A stretch of 14,735 bases of DNA from Minisyncoccota bacterium (GTDB lineage: Bacteria; Patescibacteriota; Minisyncoccia; Phycocordibacterales; CAIJYI01), in NCBI GenBank assembly GCA_023229825.1, contig JALNYN010000028.1, forward strand, positions 1 to 14,735, read 5' to 3'. Position 1 is the first letter of the stretch; every line of letters starts with the position of its first letter. The notes under the pieces were generated by a model that was not told the origin of the DNA, did not search any database, and saw only the letters and a list, made by a program, of their open reading frames with translations. A program made the translations under genes and the position numbers. This document shows, in pieces, positions 1 to 5,729 of the stretch.

Positions 1-1
1 G

Positions 2-33
2 CCCTCCAGCGGGAGGGTCCGCCCGCTGGCGGA
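2..33 (-). repeat. 32-bp double-hairpin element, copy A
   Basis: Minus-strand reading: a first hairpin TCCGCC-AGCG-GGCGGA, then a second hairpin CCCTCC-CGCT-GGAGGG. Inserted in a truncated tRNA-Glu copy. Identical to copies B and C. Confidence 0.88.
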
Positions 34-61
34 AGAGGGATATGTCCTAGCGTTATCTTAC

Positions 62-84
62 AAAAAACCGCTATTGCGGTTTTT
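62..84 (-). terminator. Terminator copy in first tandem unit
   Basis: Exact copy of the terminator at 314-336, placed downstream of the truncated tRNA-Glu copy that ends at 91. Confidence 0.75.
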
Positions 85-90
85 AAGTTG

Positions 91-177
91 TGACCCTACA
101 GGGAATCGAACCCTGGTTTTATCCGTGCCCTCCAGCGGGAGGGTCCGCCCGCTGGCGGAAGAGGGATATGTCCTAGC
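91..177 (-). pseudogene. Truncated tRNA-Glu copy with 32-bp insert (second)
   Basis: Identical to the copy at 217-303. The D-loop to anticodon part is at 160-177, the insert at 128-159, and the 3' half at 91-127. A third copy is cut by the window edge: its D-loop part is at 34-51 and its insert at 2-33. Confidence 0.88.
128..159 (-). repeat. 32-bp double-hairpin element, copy B
   Basis: Same sequence and same tRNA-Glu position (between U35 and C36) as copy A. Confidence 0.88.
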
Positions 178-187
178 GTTATCTTAC

Positions 188-210
188 AAAAAACCGCTAT
201 TGCGGTTTTT
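188..210 (-). terminator. Terminator copy in second tandem unit
   Basis: Exact copy of the tRNA-Glu terminator at 314-336, placed downstream of the truncated tRNA-Glu copy that ends at 217. Confidence 0.75.
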
Positions 211-216
211 AAGTTG

Positions 217-303
217 TGACCCTACAGGGAATCGAACCCTGGTTTTATCCGTGCCCTCCAGCGGGAGGGTCCGCCCGCTGGCGGAAGAGGGATATGTCCT
301 AGC
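217..303 (-). pseudogene. Truncated tRNA-Glu copy with 32-bp insert in the anticodon
   Basis: It matches the intact tRNA-Glu from the D loop (GCTAGGACATATCC, 286-303) and from anticodon base C36 through the discriminator base (217-253). The first 17 nt are missing. A 32-bp element (254-285) sits exactly between anticodon bases U35 and C36. Without the acceptor 5' strand and with a split anticodon it cannot be a working tRNA. The T arm is unchanged. Confidence 0.88.
254..285 (-). repeat. 32-bp double-hairpin element, copy C
   Basis: Same sequence as copies A and B. Comparison with the intact tRNA-Glu at 343-414 fixes its ends to the base: 32 bp added after TCT with no target-site duplication. 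Confidence 0.9.
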
Positions 304-313
304 GTTATCTTAC

Positions 314-336
314 AAAAAACCGCTATTGCGGTTTTT
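314..336 (-). terminator. Rho-independent terminator of tRNA-Glu
   Basis: On the minus strand the stem ACCGC/GCGGT with loop AATA is preceded by an A-run and followed by TTTTTT, 7 nt after the tRNA 3' end. Identical copies lie at 188-210 and 62-84 in the other two tandem units. Confidence 0.85.
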
Positions 337-342
337 AAGTTG

Positions 343-414
343 TGACCCTACAGGGAATCGAACCCTGGTTTTATCCGTGAGAGGGATATGTCCTAGCCGC
401 TAGACGATAGGGCC
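343..414 (-). tRNA. tRNA-Glu (anticodon CUC)
   Basis: The minus strand reads from GGCCCTATCG at the 5' end to TAGGGTCA at the 3' end, 72 nt. The acceptor stem pairs GGCCCTA with TAGGGTC (one G-U pair). The D arm contains GTCTAGCGGCTAGGAC. The anticodon stem TATCC/GGATA encloses the loop CTCTCAC with anticodon CTC at nt 34-36. The T arm contains GGTTCGATTCC. CCA is not encoded. The layout matches bacterial tRNA-Glu closely. The gene starts only 4 nt after the stop codon of the upstream GIY-YIG gene and is followed by a hairpin terminator, so it may be cut from a shared transcript. Confidence 0.95.
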
Positions 415-418
415 AATA

Positions 419-658
419 TTATATTTTTACAAATAACTCATGCCGAGCTCCTGCTGTTTTCTTTAAATAAATTTCTCGTTTTCTTGCTTCGGTCTTTGTG
501 GAAAATTTTTCATGATAAGCCATTTTCCACGGACGATAGGCTTTTGTCGATTGTACACCGGCACCATTGTGTTTAGCAAGGCGGTTTTCTAGATTTTCGG
601 TAATACCAATGTAGTGTCTCGGGAAATTAATGCTTTTCAAAATATACAAATAATACAT
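419..658 (-). CDS. Single-domain GIY-YIG nuclease family protein
   Basis: The 79-residue protein is essentially one GIY-YIG domain. YLYIL at residues 3-7 and HYIGIT at 15-20 form the two signature strands. Arg26 in the helix NRLAKHN and Glu62 in the stretch ARKREIYLKK fit the conserved arginine and metal-binding glutamate. No DNA-binding domain is attached, as in the small UPF0213-type proteins that are numerous in CPR genomes. Family members are nucleases or derived from them; the substrate here is unknown. The stop codon lies 4 nt from the 5' end of tRNA-Glu, and the upstream side carries a decayed tRNA-Glu remnant, so the gene is bracketed by tRNA-Glu sequence. The ATG at 656-658 has no clear Shine-Dalgarno sequence. 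The family call is firm; the biological role is open. Confidence 0.9.
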   Translation of the reverse strand: MYYLYILKSINFPRHYIGITENLENRLAKHNGAGVQSTKAYRPWKMAYHEKFSTKTEARKREIYLKKTAGARHELFVKI

Positions 659-665
659 GACTGTA

Positions 666-744
666 CGTTTTATGCGTGCCCTTCTTTGGATGAGCCGCTT
701 CCGCCAGCGGGAGGATCCGCCCGCTGGCGGAAGACGATAGGGCC
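666..744 (-). pseudogene. Decayed tRNA-Glu remnant with 32-bp insert
   Basis: The minus strand begins with GGCCCTATCGTCT (732-744), identical to nt 1-13 of the intact tRNA-Glu. A 32-bp element follows (700-731), then AGCGGCT (693-699), which is exactly the next seven tRNA bases. The element therefore interrupts the D arm with no lost or duplicated base. Further on, CACGCATAAAACG (666-678) matches 11 of 13 bases of the tRNA anticodon arm. The segment between has diverged and the T arm is absent. The start codon of the GIY-YIG gene lies 7 nt past the end of the match. Confidence 0.75.
700..731 (-). repeat. 32-bp double-hairpin element, copy D
   Basis: Minus strand: TCCGCC-AGCG-GGCGGA, then TCCTCC-CGCT-GGCGGA, whose second hairpin has one mismatch. 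With its flanks this copy can instead fold as one 13-bp perfect stem, TTCCGCCAGCGGG against CCCGCTGGCGGAA (699-732), around an 8-nt loop. Confidence 0.88.
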
Positions 745-865
745 GCGCAACGTAGTATCGGGGAATAGTATCGGGGTCAGGGCGACGGCGGCTATTCCTG
801 ATACTGATACTTTTTCCTGATACCCGTAAAATATATCACATTTCTTTAAAAAAGCAAAAAACTTT
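745..865. repeat. Intergenic stretch with GTATC/GATAC-containing inverted repeats
   Basis: No gene is visible. Motifs of the form AGTATCGGGG (twice, about 752-778) face CCTGATAC-type motifs (twice, about 796-826), giving an imperfect inverted repeat around a GC-rich centre. This is probably another dispersed repeat family. It lies downstream of the 954-aa surface-protein gene, but no clear U-tract terminator is seen for that gene. Confidence 0.45.
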
Positions 866-3730
866 CTAGATCTTGGGGCGAAGGACTATCTGATTCTCTT
901 CGATCTCGGCTTTTCTTTTTCTGCGGATATGCACGGCGATCGATATGATCAAGATCAGTAAGAAAGAGACTGCGCCGATGGTTATGTAGAGCAAGTTCTT
1001 TTCGACGAATCCCTGCGCGGCGGACACAACCGCTTCCGCGGAGATCGGGGGAAGTTCAGATCCCGGGTATACGCTTTCATTGGTTTTCGTGAATGAGACC
1101 GGCTCTGATCTTACGAGTATCTTTCCGTCGCTTTCGGTCAGGGCGGCATATATTTCGTGTTTGCCGTTCTCGAGTTCCCTATCCGCGATGTATGACCACG
1201 TTCCTTCTTCGTCAGACAAAACGGTGGCGGCGATCTGGGTGCTGAAAATAAAGAGGGTTACATAACTTTTGGGATGAGCTTTTCCTCCGAACATAATACC
1301 GACTACTTTTGACGGAGCTCCTCCGATCGAAGGTGAAACGATCGCTTCGATCTTATCGATGGTGTAAAGATCGGGAGTGGTGCTGGCGTACACCGTGTTC
1401 TTTTTCGGATCTTCGTAGGTAACGGGCGAGGCTGTTTTATCGCGCGGATCCATTCCCGCGAGCAATTCTTCCGAATCGGTAAAGCCGTCGGCGTCGGTAT
1501 CATTCAACTTCGGGTTTGTCCCGTAGATATTTATCTCATCATAATCCGGTATTTCATCGTCGTCAGGATCGGTAGCGGCCATCTCCGGCGTTCTGTTCGC
1601 CAGTACGCCTGCGATCTTTTCTGCGGTCTTTTCAGGAGAAGTTATTCGGGATAATAACGAGGTTCCCAGCGTAACCGTTTCTGACTGAGGAGCGAATGCG
1701 TACCCCAGCCTGATCTGTTGTATGATGTCGAGCTTATCTGAAAGCGATGCGGATGCGGGAATATCCCGAGCTGCCTCAGCTTTTATTGCCGCGTCCGTTT
1801 CGGCGTAGGTGGAAAAAACTTCAAGCACCGCTTCCGTCGATCCTTTTTTTGCCGCTGAACCGAAAATGCTCGGCGATGCGGTCGGCGCAGGTTCGGTCGG
1901 AATAACGATGACTCTTTTTTGTTCGGCGCATGTTAAAAATGGAATAATAAGATCGCCGGTGGAATCGCCGGTAACGACGTGTCTTGGCTTTGCCGTTGCT
2001 TCCCAATTATAGCGCCCATTTTTTAATTCGATCGTCTTCGGATCAAAACTTTGTTCTTCTATGGTTATCCCGTTCAGTTTAAATTTTCCGCCTTCATACG
2101 GACTTGCGGAGAAAGTCACGGGAGCATAAGTGAATCCGTCTTTTTTGCACACCGGTCTTCCAACCGTCACTTTGAAAGAAACAGGGACGCCGGTCGGTAA
2201 AGGCAGGGTGGTCGCGGAAACGGTATCGGAGCGTTCGGAAACATTTCCCGCATAATCGTATGCCGATACTTGATAGGAATATGTTTTCTCATGAGTTCTC
2301 CCCGTATCGGAAAATGTGAGTCCTTTTGTCGTGCCGATGCGATCGCTTCCTCTGTATACGTGATACCCATCCACGCCGATCTTATCGGTCGACCCTTTCC
2401 ACGCAAGAGTGATCTTTGAATACGATACCGCCTTTGCGGTCAGTCCGCCCGGGATCGATGGCGGGGTCGTATCCGTTTCGACGACGGTTTTAACAGAAAT
2501 GGCCGCGGATTCCGGACTGAAATTTTTGCTGGCGTCAAAAGCCTGAACGGTGAAACGATACGTCGTGAGTTCTGCCAGATCGGTGATCTGCGCTTTTGTG
2601 TCGGGCACGGTGGTTATCAATTCACCGTTTTTATAAACATTGTATCCGGTGATCGCGTTATTATCGAGCGCGGGTTTCCACGAAAGATTGATGCGGGAGA
2701 AAGAGACAGCGACACCGGTCAGACCGCTCGGCGTGGTCGGCGGCGTAATATCGATCGGCGTTTTTACGGTAATGGTATTGGACTTGGGACTTTCGTTGCC
2801 GACTACATTGTACGAGGTGACTTCAAACGTATACGAGGTGTTCGGATCAAGACCACCGAAAGAATATGAATTGATCTTCGAAGTTCCCGCTTCGGCTCCG
2901 TTTTTATATATCTTGTATCCGGCGACAGAGGTCGTATTCGTCGGAGACGCCCACAGGAGTTCGATCCGAGAGGATGTAACGGATTTTGCGGAGAGATTCG
3001 ACGGCGCATCCGGCACTACGACCGAAGATATCGTCGTAGCGGTAACGGTTTCGGAAATGGCGCTTTCGTTGCCCGAGTAATCGAACGCCTTCACATTGAA
3101 TGAATATCTCGTGTTTTCAGAAAGGTTCGAGATCACCGTACTCACCGCTCCGTTCGTAACCGAATCGATCTTTGTGCCGTCTTGATACACTTCATATCTC
3201 GCAATGCCAACGTTGTCGGACGAGGCGTTCCAAGAAAGATGGATCTCCGAAAGCGAGGTCGGGGTCGCGACGAGAGAAGATGCGGGCGTAGGTGCCAGCA
3301 TATCGCGCGGCGTTCTGACATAAAGGTTATTCGAAAACTCGCTTTGGTTGCCTGCGAGATCGACCGCCCGTACTTTGAATTCATAGTTGGTATCAGGAAC
3401 GATGCCGGTCGAGATCGCGGCGGATTCGTTTTCGACGGAATACACGGATACGCCGTTCTTGTATATTTCATACGCGGAGATCTCGCCGCTATCATCGGTG
3501 GATGCATCCCATGATAGATTTATCTGCGATGCGAGAACCGAGCTTGATATGAGATTTGCCGGCGCGGTCGGCGGAACGGTATCATCGGCGGCAAGAACTG
3601 CGCGAATGTCTGTGACGGCATAATGATAAAACGAAGCAAAGCCGAAAACAAAGAAAAAGGACGAAAGAAACAAAAAAACCGCAGTTTTTTGTTCTTTCGT
3701 CTCTTTCTCTTTCCTGTGAAAAAAATTCAT
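866..3730 (-). CDS. Large surface protein with five fibronectin III domains
   Basis: The 954-residue protein has a basic N-terminus and a hydrophobic segment at 17-39 (signal peptide or anchor). Five fibronectin type III domains follow at about 53-140, 146-233, 239-324, 329-415 and 422-508, each with the usual Trp and Tyr positions (INLSWDAS, YEIYKNG, Y.F.V.A.D..GN). Residues 516-601 form a two-cysteine domain (Cys528, Cys601) also found in the adjacent 203-aa protein. An aspartate-rich stretch at 719-763 (DPDDDEIPDYDE, DTDADGFTDSEE) resembles thrombospondin type 3 calcium-binding repeats. Residues 800-882 look like an Ig-like fold. A membrane helix at 913-935 ends in RRKRK, leaving a short cytoplasmic tail. 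It is likely an extracellular adhesion or envelope protein; the ligand is unknown. It is second in its operon, 32 nt after the upstream gene. Confidence 0.88.
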   Translation of the reverse strand: MNFFHRKEKETKEQKTAVFLFLSSFFFVFGFASFYHYAVTDIRAVLAADDTVPPTAPANLISSSVLASQINLSWDASTDDSGEISAYEIYKNGVSVYSVENESAAISTGIVPDTNYEFKVRAVDLAGNQSEFSNNLYVRTPRDMLAPTPASSLVATPTSLSEIHLSWNASSDNVGIARYEVYQDGTKIDSVTNGAVSTVISNLSENTRYSFNVKAFDYSGNESAISETVTATTISSVVVPDAPSNLSAKSVTSSRIELLWASPTNTTSVAGYKIYKNGAEAGTSKINSYSFGGLDPNTSYTFEVTSYNVVGNESPKSNTITVKTPIDITPPTTPSGLTGVAVSFSRINLSWKPALDNNAITGYNVYKNGELITTVPDTKAQITDLAELTTYRFTVQAFDASKNFSPESAAISVKTVVETDTTPPSIPGGLTAKAVSYSKITLAWKGSTDKIGVDGYHVYRGSDRIGTTKGLTFSDTGRTHEKTYSYQVSAYDYAGNVSERSDTVSATTLPLPTGVPVSFKVTVGRPVCKKDGFTYAPVTFSASPYEGGKFKLNGITIEEQSFDPKTIELKNGRYNWEATAKPRHVVTGDSTGDLIIPFLTCAEQKRVIVIPTEPAPTASPSIFGSAAKKGSTEAVLEVFSTYAETDAAIKAEAARDIPASASLSDKLDIIQQIRLGYAFAPQSETVTLGTSLLSRITSPEKTAEKIAGVLANRTPEMAATDPDDDEIPDYDEINIYGTNPKLNDTDADGFTDSEELLAGMDPRDKTASPVTYEDPKKNTVYASTTPDLYTIDKIEAIVSPSIGGAPSKVVGIMFGGKAHPKSYVTLFIFSTQIAATVLSDEEGTWSYIADRELENGKHEIYAALTESDGKILVRSEPVSFTKTNESVYPGSELPPISAEAVVSAAQGFVEKNLLYITIGAVSFLLILIISIAVHIRRKRKAEIEENQIVLRPKI

Positions 3731-3762
3731 TTTAATGTACTGCTTTTGTTCGCTTTTTTAAC

Positions 3763-4374
3763 TTAACTTTTAGCGTTGAGCCGAGCTCCATATTTGTTGT
3801 AAAGATAACCGGCGACGACCGCTCCGATCAGAAGGACAGCCAAAGCCTTTTTTTGCATTTCTCCGGACAAGAAGTTTTGAGATGTCGAAGCTTTTTCTTC
3901 AGACCCTGTTGCGAGACTTTTTGTTAAATCTGCTATTTCAGAAGAAGTGCTCACGACCGGTTGAGAGATGATCGGTTCATCTTTTCCGCCTTCCAATGTC
4001 TGCATCGAGGGTGCGGTCTTCGGACACTCCTTGATGATGACGGTGCCTGAGGAAGGACTCGTCGTCGAATATCCGGTCTGAGGGATCCCGTTCCAAAAAT
4101 ATGTTCCCGTCGGGAGAGGTACTTCCCTGCTCAAGCTGATATTATTCTTTGTGATCATTTCGCCGGTTATTTCGTAATATCCGCCTTCCATTGGAGAATT
4201 TTCAAATTTCACGATGGACTGCGCTACGCCGTCTTTACATTCGAGTTTTCCGATGGTGACGGTGAATGTGACGTTCTTGGAAATAGGAGCTTCGGCAAAA
4301 GCGATCGAAACTGATCCGCAAAAAAGAACCGAGACCAAAGCTAATGTTCCAATAGAGAATGTTTTAGTTTTCAT
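3763..4374 (-). CDS. Membrane-anchored surface protein with two-cysteine domain
   Basis: Read from the ATG at 4372-4374, the protein is 203 residues. A signal peptide (MKTKTFSIGTLALVSVLFCG, ending near AFA-E at 27-28) is followed by a domain at about 34-117 with Cys46 and Cys117. A Ser/Thr-rich linker, a membrane helix at about 177-193 and a short basic tail come next. The domain aligns with residues 516-601 of the downstream 954-aa protein: both have V-F-VT-G near the start, SP-EGG in the middle, G-Y-W, and a final cysteine. The frame is open to an ATG at 4443, but that extension reads through the dispersed AT-rich repeat and would push the signal peptide inward. ATG 4378-4380 is an equally possible start. 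No named family is recognised. It is the first gene of a two-gene operon. Confidence 0.8.
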   Translation of the reverse strand: MKTKTFSIGTLALVSVLFCGSVSIAFAEAPISKNVTFTVTIGKLECKDGVAQSIVKFENSPMEGGYYEITGEMITKNNISLSREVPLPTGTYFWNGIPQTGYSTTSPSSGTVIIKECPKTAPSMQTLEGGKDEPIISQPVVSTSSEIADLTKSLATGSEEKASTSQNFLSGEMQKKALAVLLIGAVVAGYLYNKYGARLNAKS

Positions 4375-4380
4375 ATGCAT

Positions 4381-4543
4381 GTTTTCACAGTTGATATATA
4401 AATAATTTCCAATATCCAATTTCAAATTTCCAATAAAAATCAAAATGATTAAATTTCAAAATAACATTTTTTGAACATTTTTTACATTCTGTCATTAGAC
4501 ATTTTATTGGAAATTGGATATTTGAAATTTGGAATTTTTTTGA
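4381..4543. repeat. Inverted pair of AT-rich dispersed repeats
   Basis: Modules like AATTTCCAATATCCAATTTC at about 4405-4437 face TTGGAAATTGGATATTTGAA at about 4504-4538. A third copy with the same leader (TCATT-AACATTT-ATTGGAAATT) is at 9390-9435. The pair lies between the stop of tkt C-half and the start of the surface-protein operon, and can form a long weak hairpin. A TTGAAA and TATATA pair inside the 4405 arm could act as a promoter for the surface operon, but this is uncertain. Confidence 0.65.
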
Positions 4544-5515
4544 TCATCTCCCCAATATCTTCCTCGCCGCTTCTTTGATCGCTTCCTCATTGAGACCGTA
4601 ATGCGCAATGAGTTCTTGCGGTTTTCCGGATTGTCCGAACCGGTCTTTCACGCCGACGAACTCGATCGGCAAAGGGTGATTTTGTGCGAAGAATTCAGCG
4701 ACAGCGGAACCCATTCCTCCGTGGATCTGGTGCTCTTCAACGGTAACGATCCTATTGCCCGATTCCTTGGCAAAATTCAGAAGCTCGTCGGCATCCAGCG
4801 GTTTTACCGTCGCAAGATTAAGAACGGAAACGGCGATCCCTTCTTCCGAAAGCGCCTTCGCCGCCATGATACTATTATACAAGAGCGGACCCGTCGCCAC
4901 AATTCCGATTTGTGCATTATCGGCGTGAAATGCGACCCATGACTTCCCTATCTCGAATGGAGTTTCCTCTGTCGTGATAACCGGCGTTTTTGTCCGGCAA
5001 AGTCGGATGTAAACGGGAGTGTTCGTTCGCGCTGCCGCGATGGTCGCTTTTTTTGCTTCGATCGCATCGCAAGGAACGATCACCGTCATATTCGGAAGCA
5101 CGCGCATGAGCGCAATATCCTCGAGCGCTTGATGCGTGCCGCCGTCCTCACCGACGGTTACGCCGCCATGGCTCCCGATAATTTTTACGTTCGCGTTATT
5201 ATAACAGATCGTCGTGCGGACCTGTTCCCAATTGCGTCCCGGCGAAAAAACCGCATACGAAGCCATAAACGGCACTTTGCCGACCGCTGCCATTCCCGAT
5301 GCCACGCTCGCCATCGATTGTTCCGCGATCCCCATTTCGACGAACCGCTCCGGATATTTTTTCGCAAAGTCGTCCATCTTTACCGATTCGGTAAGATCGG
5401 CGCAAAGCCCGACGACATTCGAATTTTCATCCGCCGCAAGAACGAGTCCTTCGGAAAAACCATAGCGAGTAGACTTGAGTTCGATGTCTTTATCAAAAAG
5501 TTTTGGGTTTAACAT
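4544..5515 (-). CDS. tkt: Transketolase, C-terminal subunit (pyrimidine-binding half)
   Basis: The 323-residue protein covers the pyrimidine-binding and C-terminal domains of transketolase. FVEMGIAEQSMASVASGMA (58-76) carries Glu65, the glutamate that activates the thiamine diphosphate aminopyrimidine ring. GSHGGVTVGEDGGTHQALED (114-133) supplies active-site histidines. The C-terminal domain includes ATVKPLDADELL and VTVEEHQIHGGMGSAVAE. With the N-half (6572-7417) it would transfer two-carbon ketol units between sugar phosphates in the cytoplasm. Split transketolases are known in archaea and many bacteria, but the halves are usually adjacent; here about 1.06 kb separates them. Translation starts at ATG 5513-5515 with no clear Shine-Dalgarno. 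The first codons are duplicated upstream at about 5731-5753. Confidence 0.93.
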   Translation of the reverse strand: MLNPKLFDKDIELKSTRYGFSEGLVLAADENSNVVGLCADLTESVKMDDFAKKYPERFVEMGIAEQSMASVASGMAAVGKVPFMASYAVFSPGRNWEQVRTTICYNNANVKIIGSHGGVTVGEDGGTHQALEDIALMRVLPNMTVIVPCDAIEAKKATIAAARTNTPVYIRLCRTKTPVITTEETPFEIGKSWVAFHADNAQIGIVATGPLLYNSIMAAKALSEEGIAVSVLNLATVKPLDADELLNFAKESGNRIVTVEEHQIHGGMGSAVAEFFAQNHPLPIEFVGVKDRFGQSGKPQELIAHYGLNEEAIKEAARKILGR

Positions 5516-5540
5516 ATAAAAGATTTATGATTTACGATTT

Positions 5541-5572
5541 TCCTCCAGCGGGAGGATCCGCCCGCTGGCGGA
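5541..5572 (-). repeat. 32-bp double-hairpin element, copy E
   Basis: Minus strand: TCCGCC-AGCG-GGCGGA, then TCCTCC-CGCT-GGAGGA; both hairpins pair perfectly. Relative to copies A-C the outer pair of the second hairpin is T-A instead of C-G, a paired change. The flanks are AT-rich repeat sequence (gatttatgatttacg), not tRNA. Confidence 0.85.
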
Positions 5573-5605
5573 ATGATTATGATTATGAGAAATTTCGAGG
5601 GCTTT

Positions 5606-5640
5606 GTCGCCGGAGCGGGGTTGTACCCCGGTCCGAAACA
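5606..5640. repeat. GC-rich hairpin element, left inverted copy
   Basis: An 11-nt arm CGGAGCGGGGT, a loop TGT and an arm ACCCCGGTCCG (one mismatch), followed by GAAAC. It is the inverted counterpart of 5696-5729; about 27 of 34 positions agree after reverse complementation. Confidence 0.75.
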
Positions 5641-5695
5641 TTTGTAAGAAATCACGTTTTTTCGATAACACTAATTACGGTGAGATGGTTCCAAA

Positions 5696-5729
5696 CGTTT
5701 CGGTTCGGGGTGCAACCCCGAACCGGCGG
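5696..5729. repeat. GC-rich hairpin element, right inverted copy
   Basis: A perfect 11-bp stem, CGGTTCGGGGT and ACCCCGAACCG with loop GCA (5701-5725), preceded by GTTTC. It faces the left copy across about 55 bp of AT-rich sequence. Confidence 0.8.

Larger units (their letters stand above)
1..378. repeat. Three tandem 126-bp units derived from tRNA-Glu
   Basis: Positions 1-126, 127-252 and 253-378 are identical base for base. Read on the minus strand, each unit holds the tRNA-Glu D-loop-to-anticodon segment, a 32-bp double-hairpin element, the rest of the anticodon arm and the T arm through the discriminator base, a rho-independent terminator, and about 10 nt of spacer. The array abuts the intact tRNA-Glu on its 3' side, so it looks like a tandem duplication of the tRNA 3' part plus its terminator (94 bp without the insert). 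One copy then took the 32-bp insert and was amplified. The array may continue beyond position 1. Perfect identity means recent amplification, gene conversion, or an assembly artefact. Confidence 0.95.

Noticed and set aside
254..285. Self-splicing intron in the tRNA anticodon
   Set aside because: 32 bp is far too short for a group I intron, the host tRNA copies lack their 5' end, and the same sequence occurs outside tRNA at 5541-5572.
1..378. CRISPR array
   Set aside because: The units are contiguous 126-bp identical copies with no variable spacers, and they are explained by tRNA-Glu plus a terminator.
74..403. Plus-strand 109-codon ORF with three repeats of CDPTGNRTLVL
   Set aside because: It is the antisense translation of the tRNA-Glu-derived tandem units and the intact tRNA-Glu; no ribosome site and no protein features.
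421..435. TATAAT just upstream of tRNA-Glu as its promoter
   Set aside because: On the minus strand the -10 is about 3 nt from the tRNA 5' end, which would start transcription inside the tRNA; no matching -35 is convincing.
614..820. Plus-strand 68-codon ORF
   Set aside because: It spans the GIY-YIG antisense start, the tRNA remnant and the 32-bp element; there is no coding character.
2640..3080. Plus-strand 146-codon ORF inside the fibronectin III gene
   Set aside because: It is antisense to well-defined fibronectin III domains; a shadow frame.
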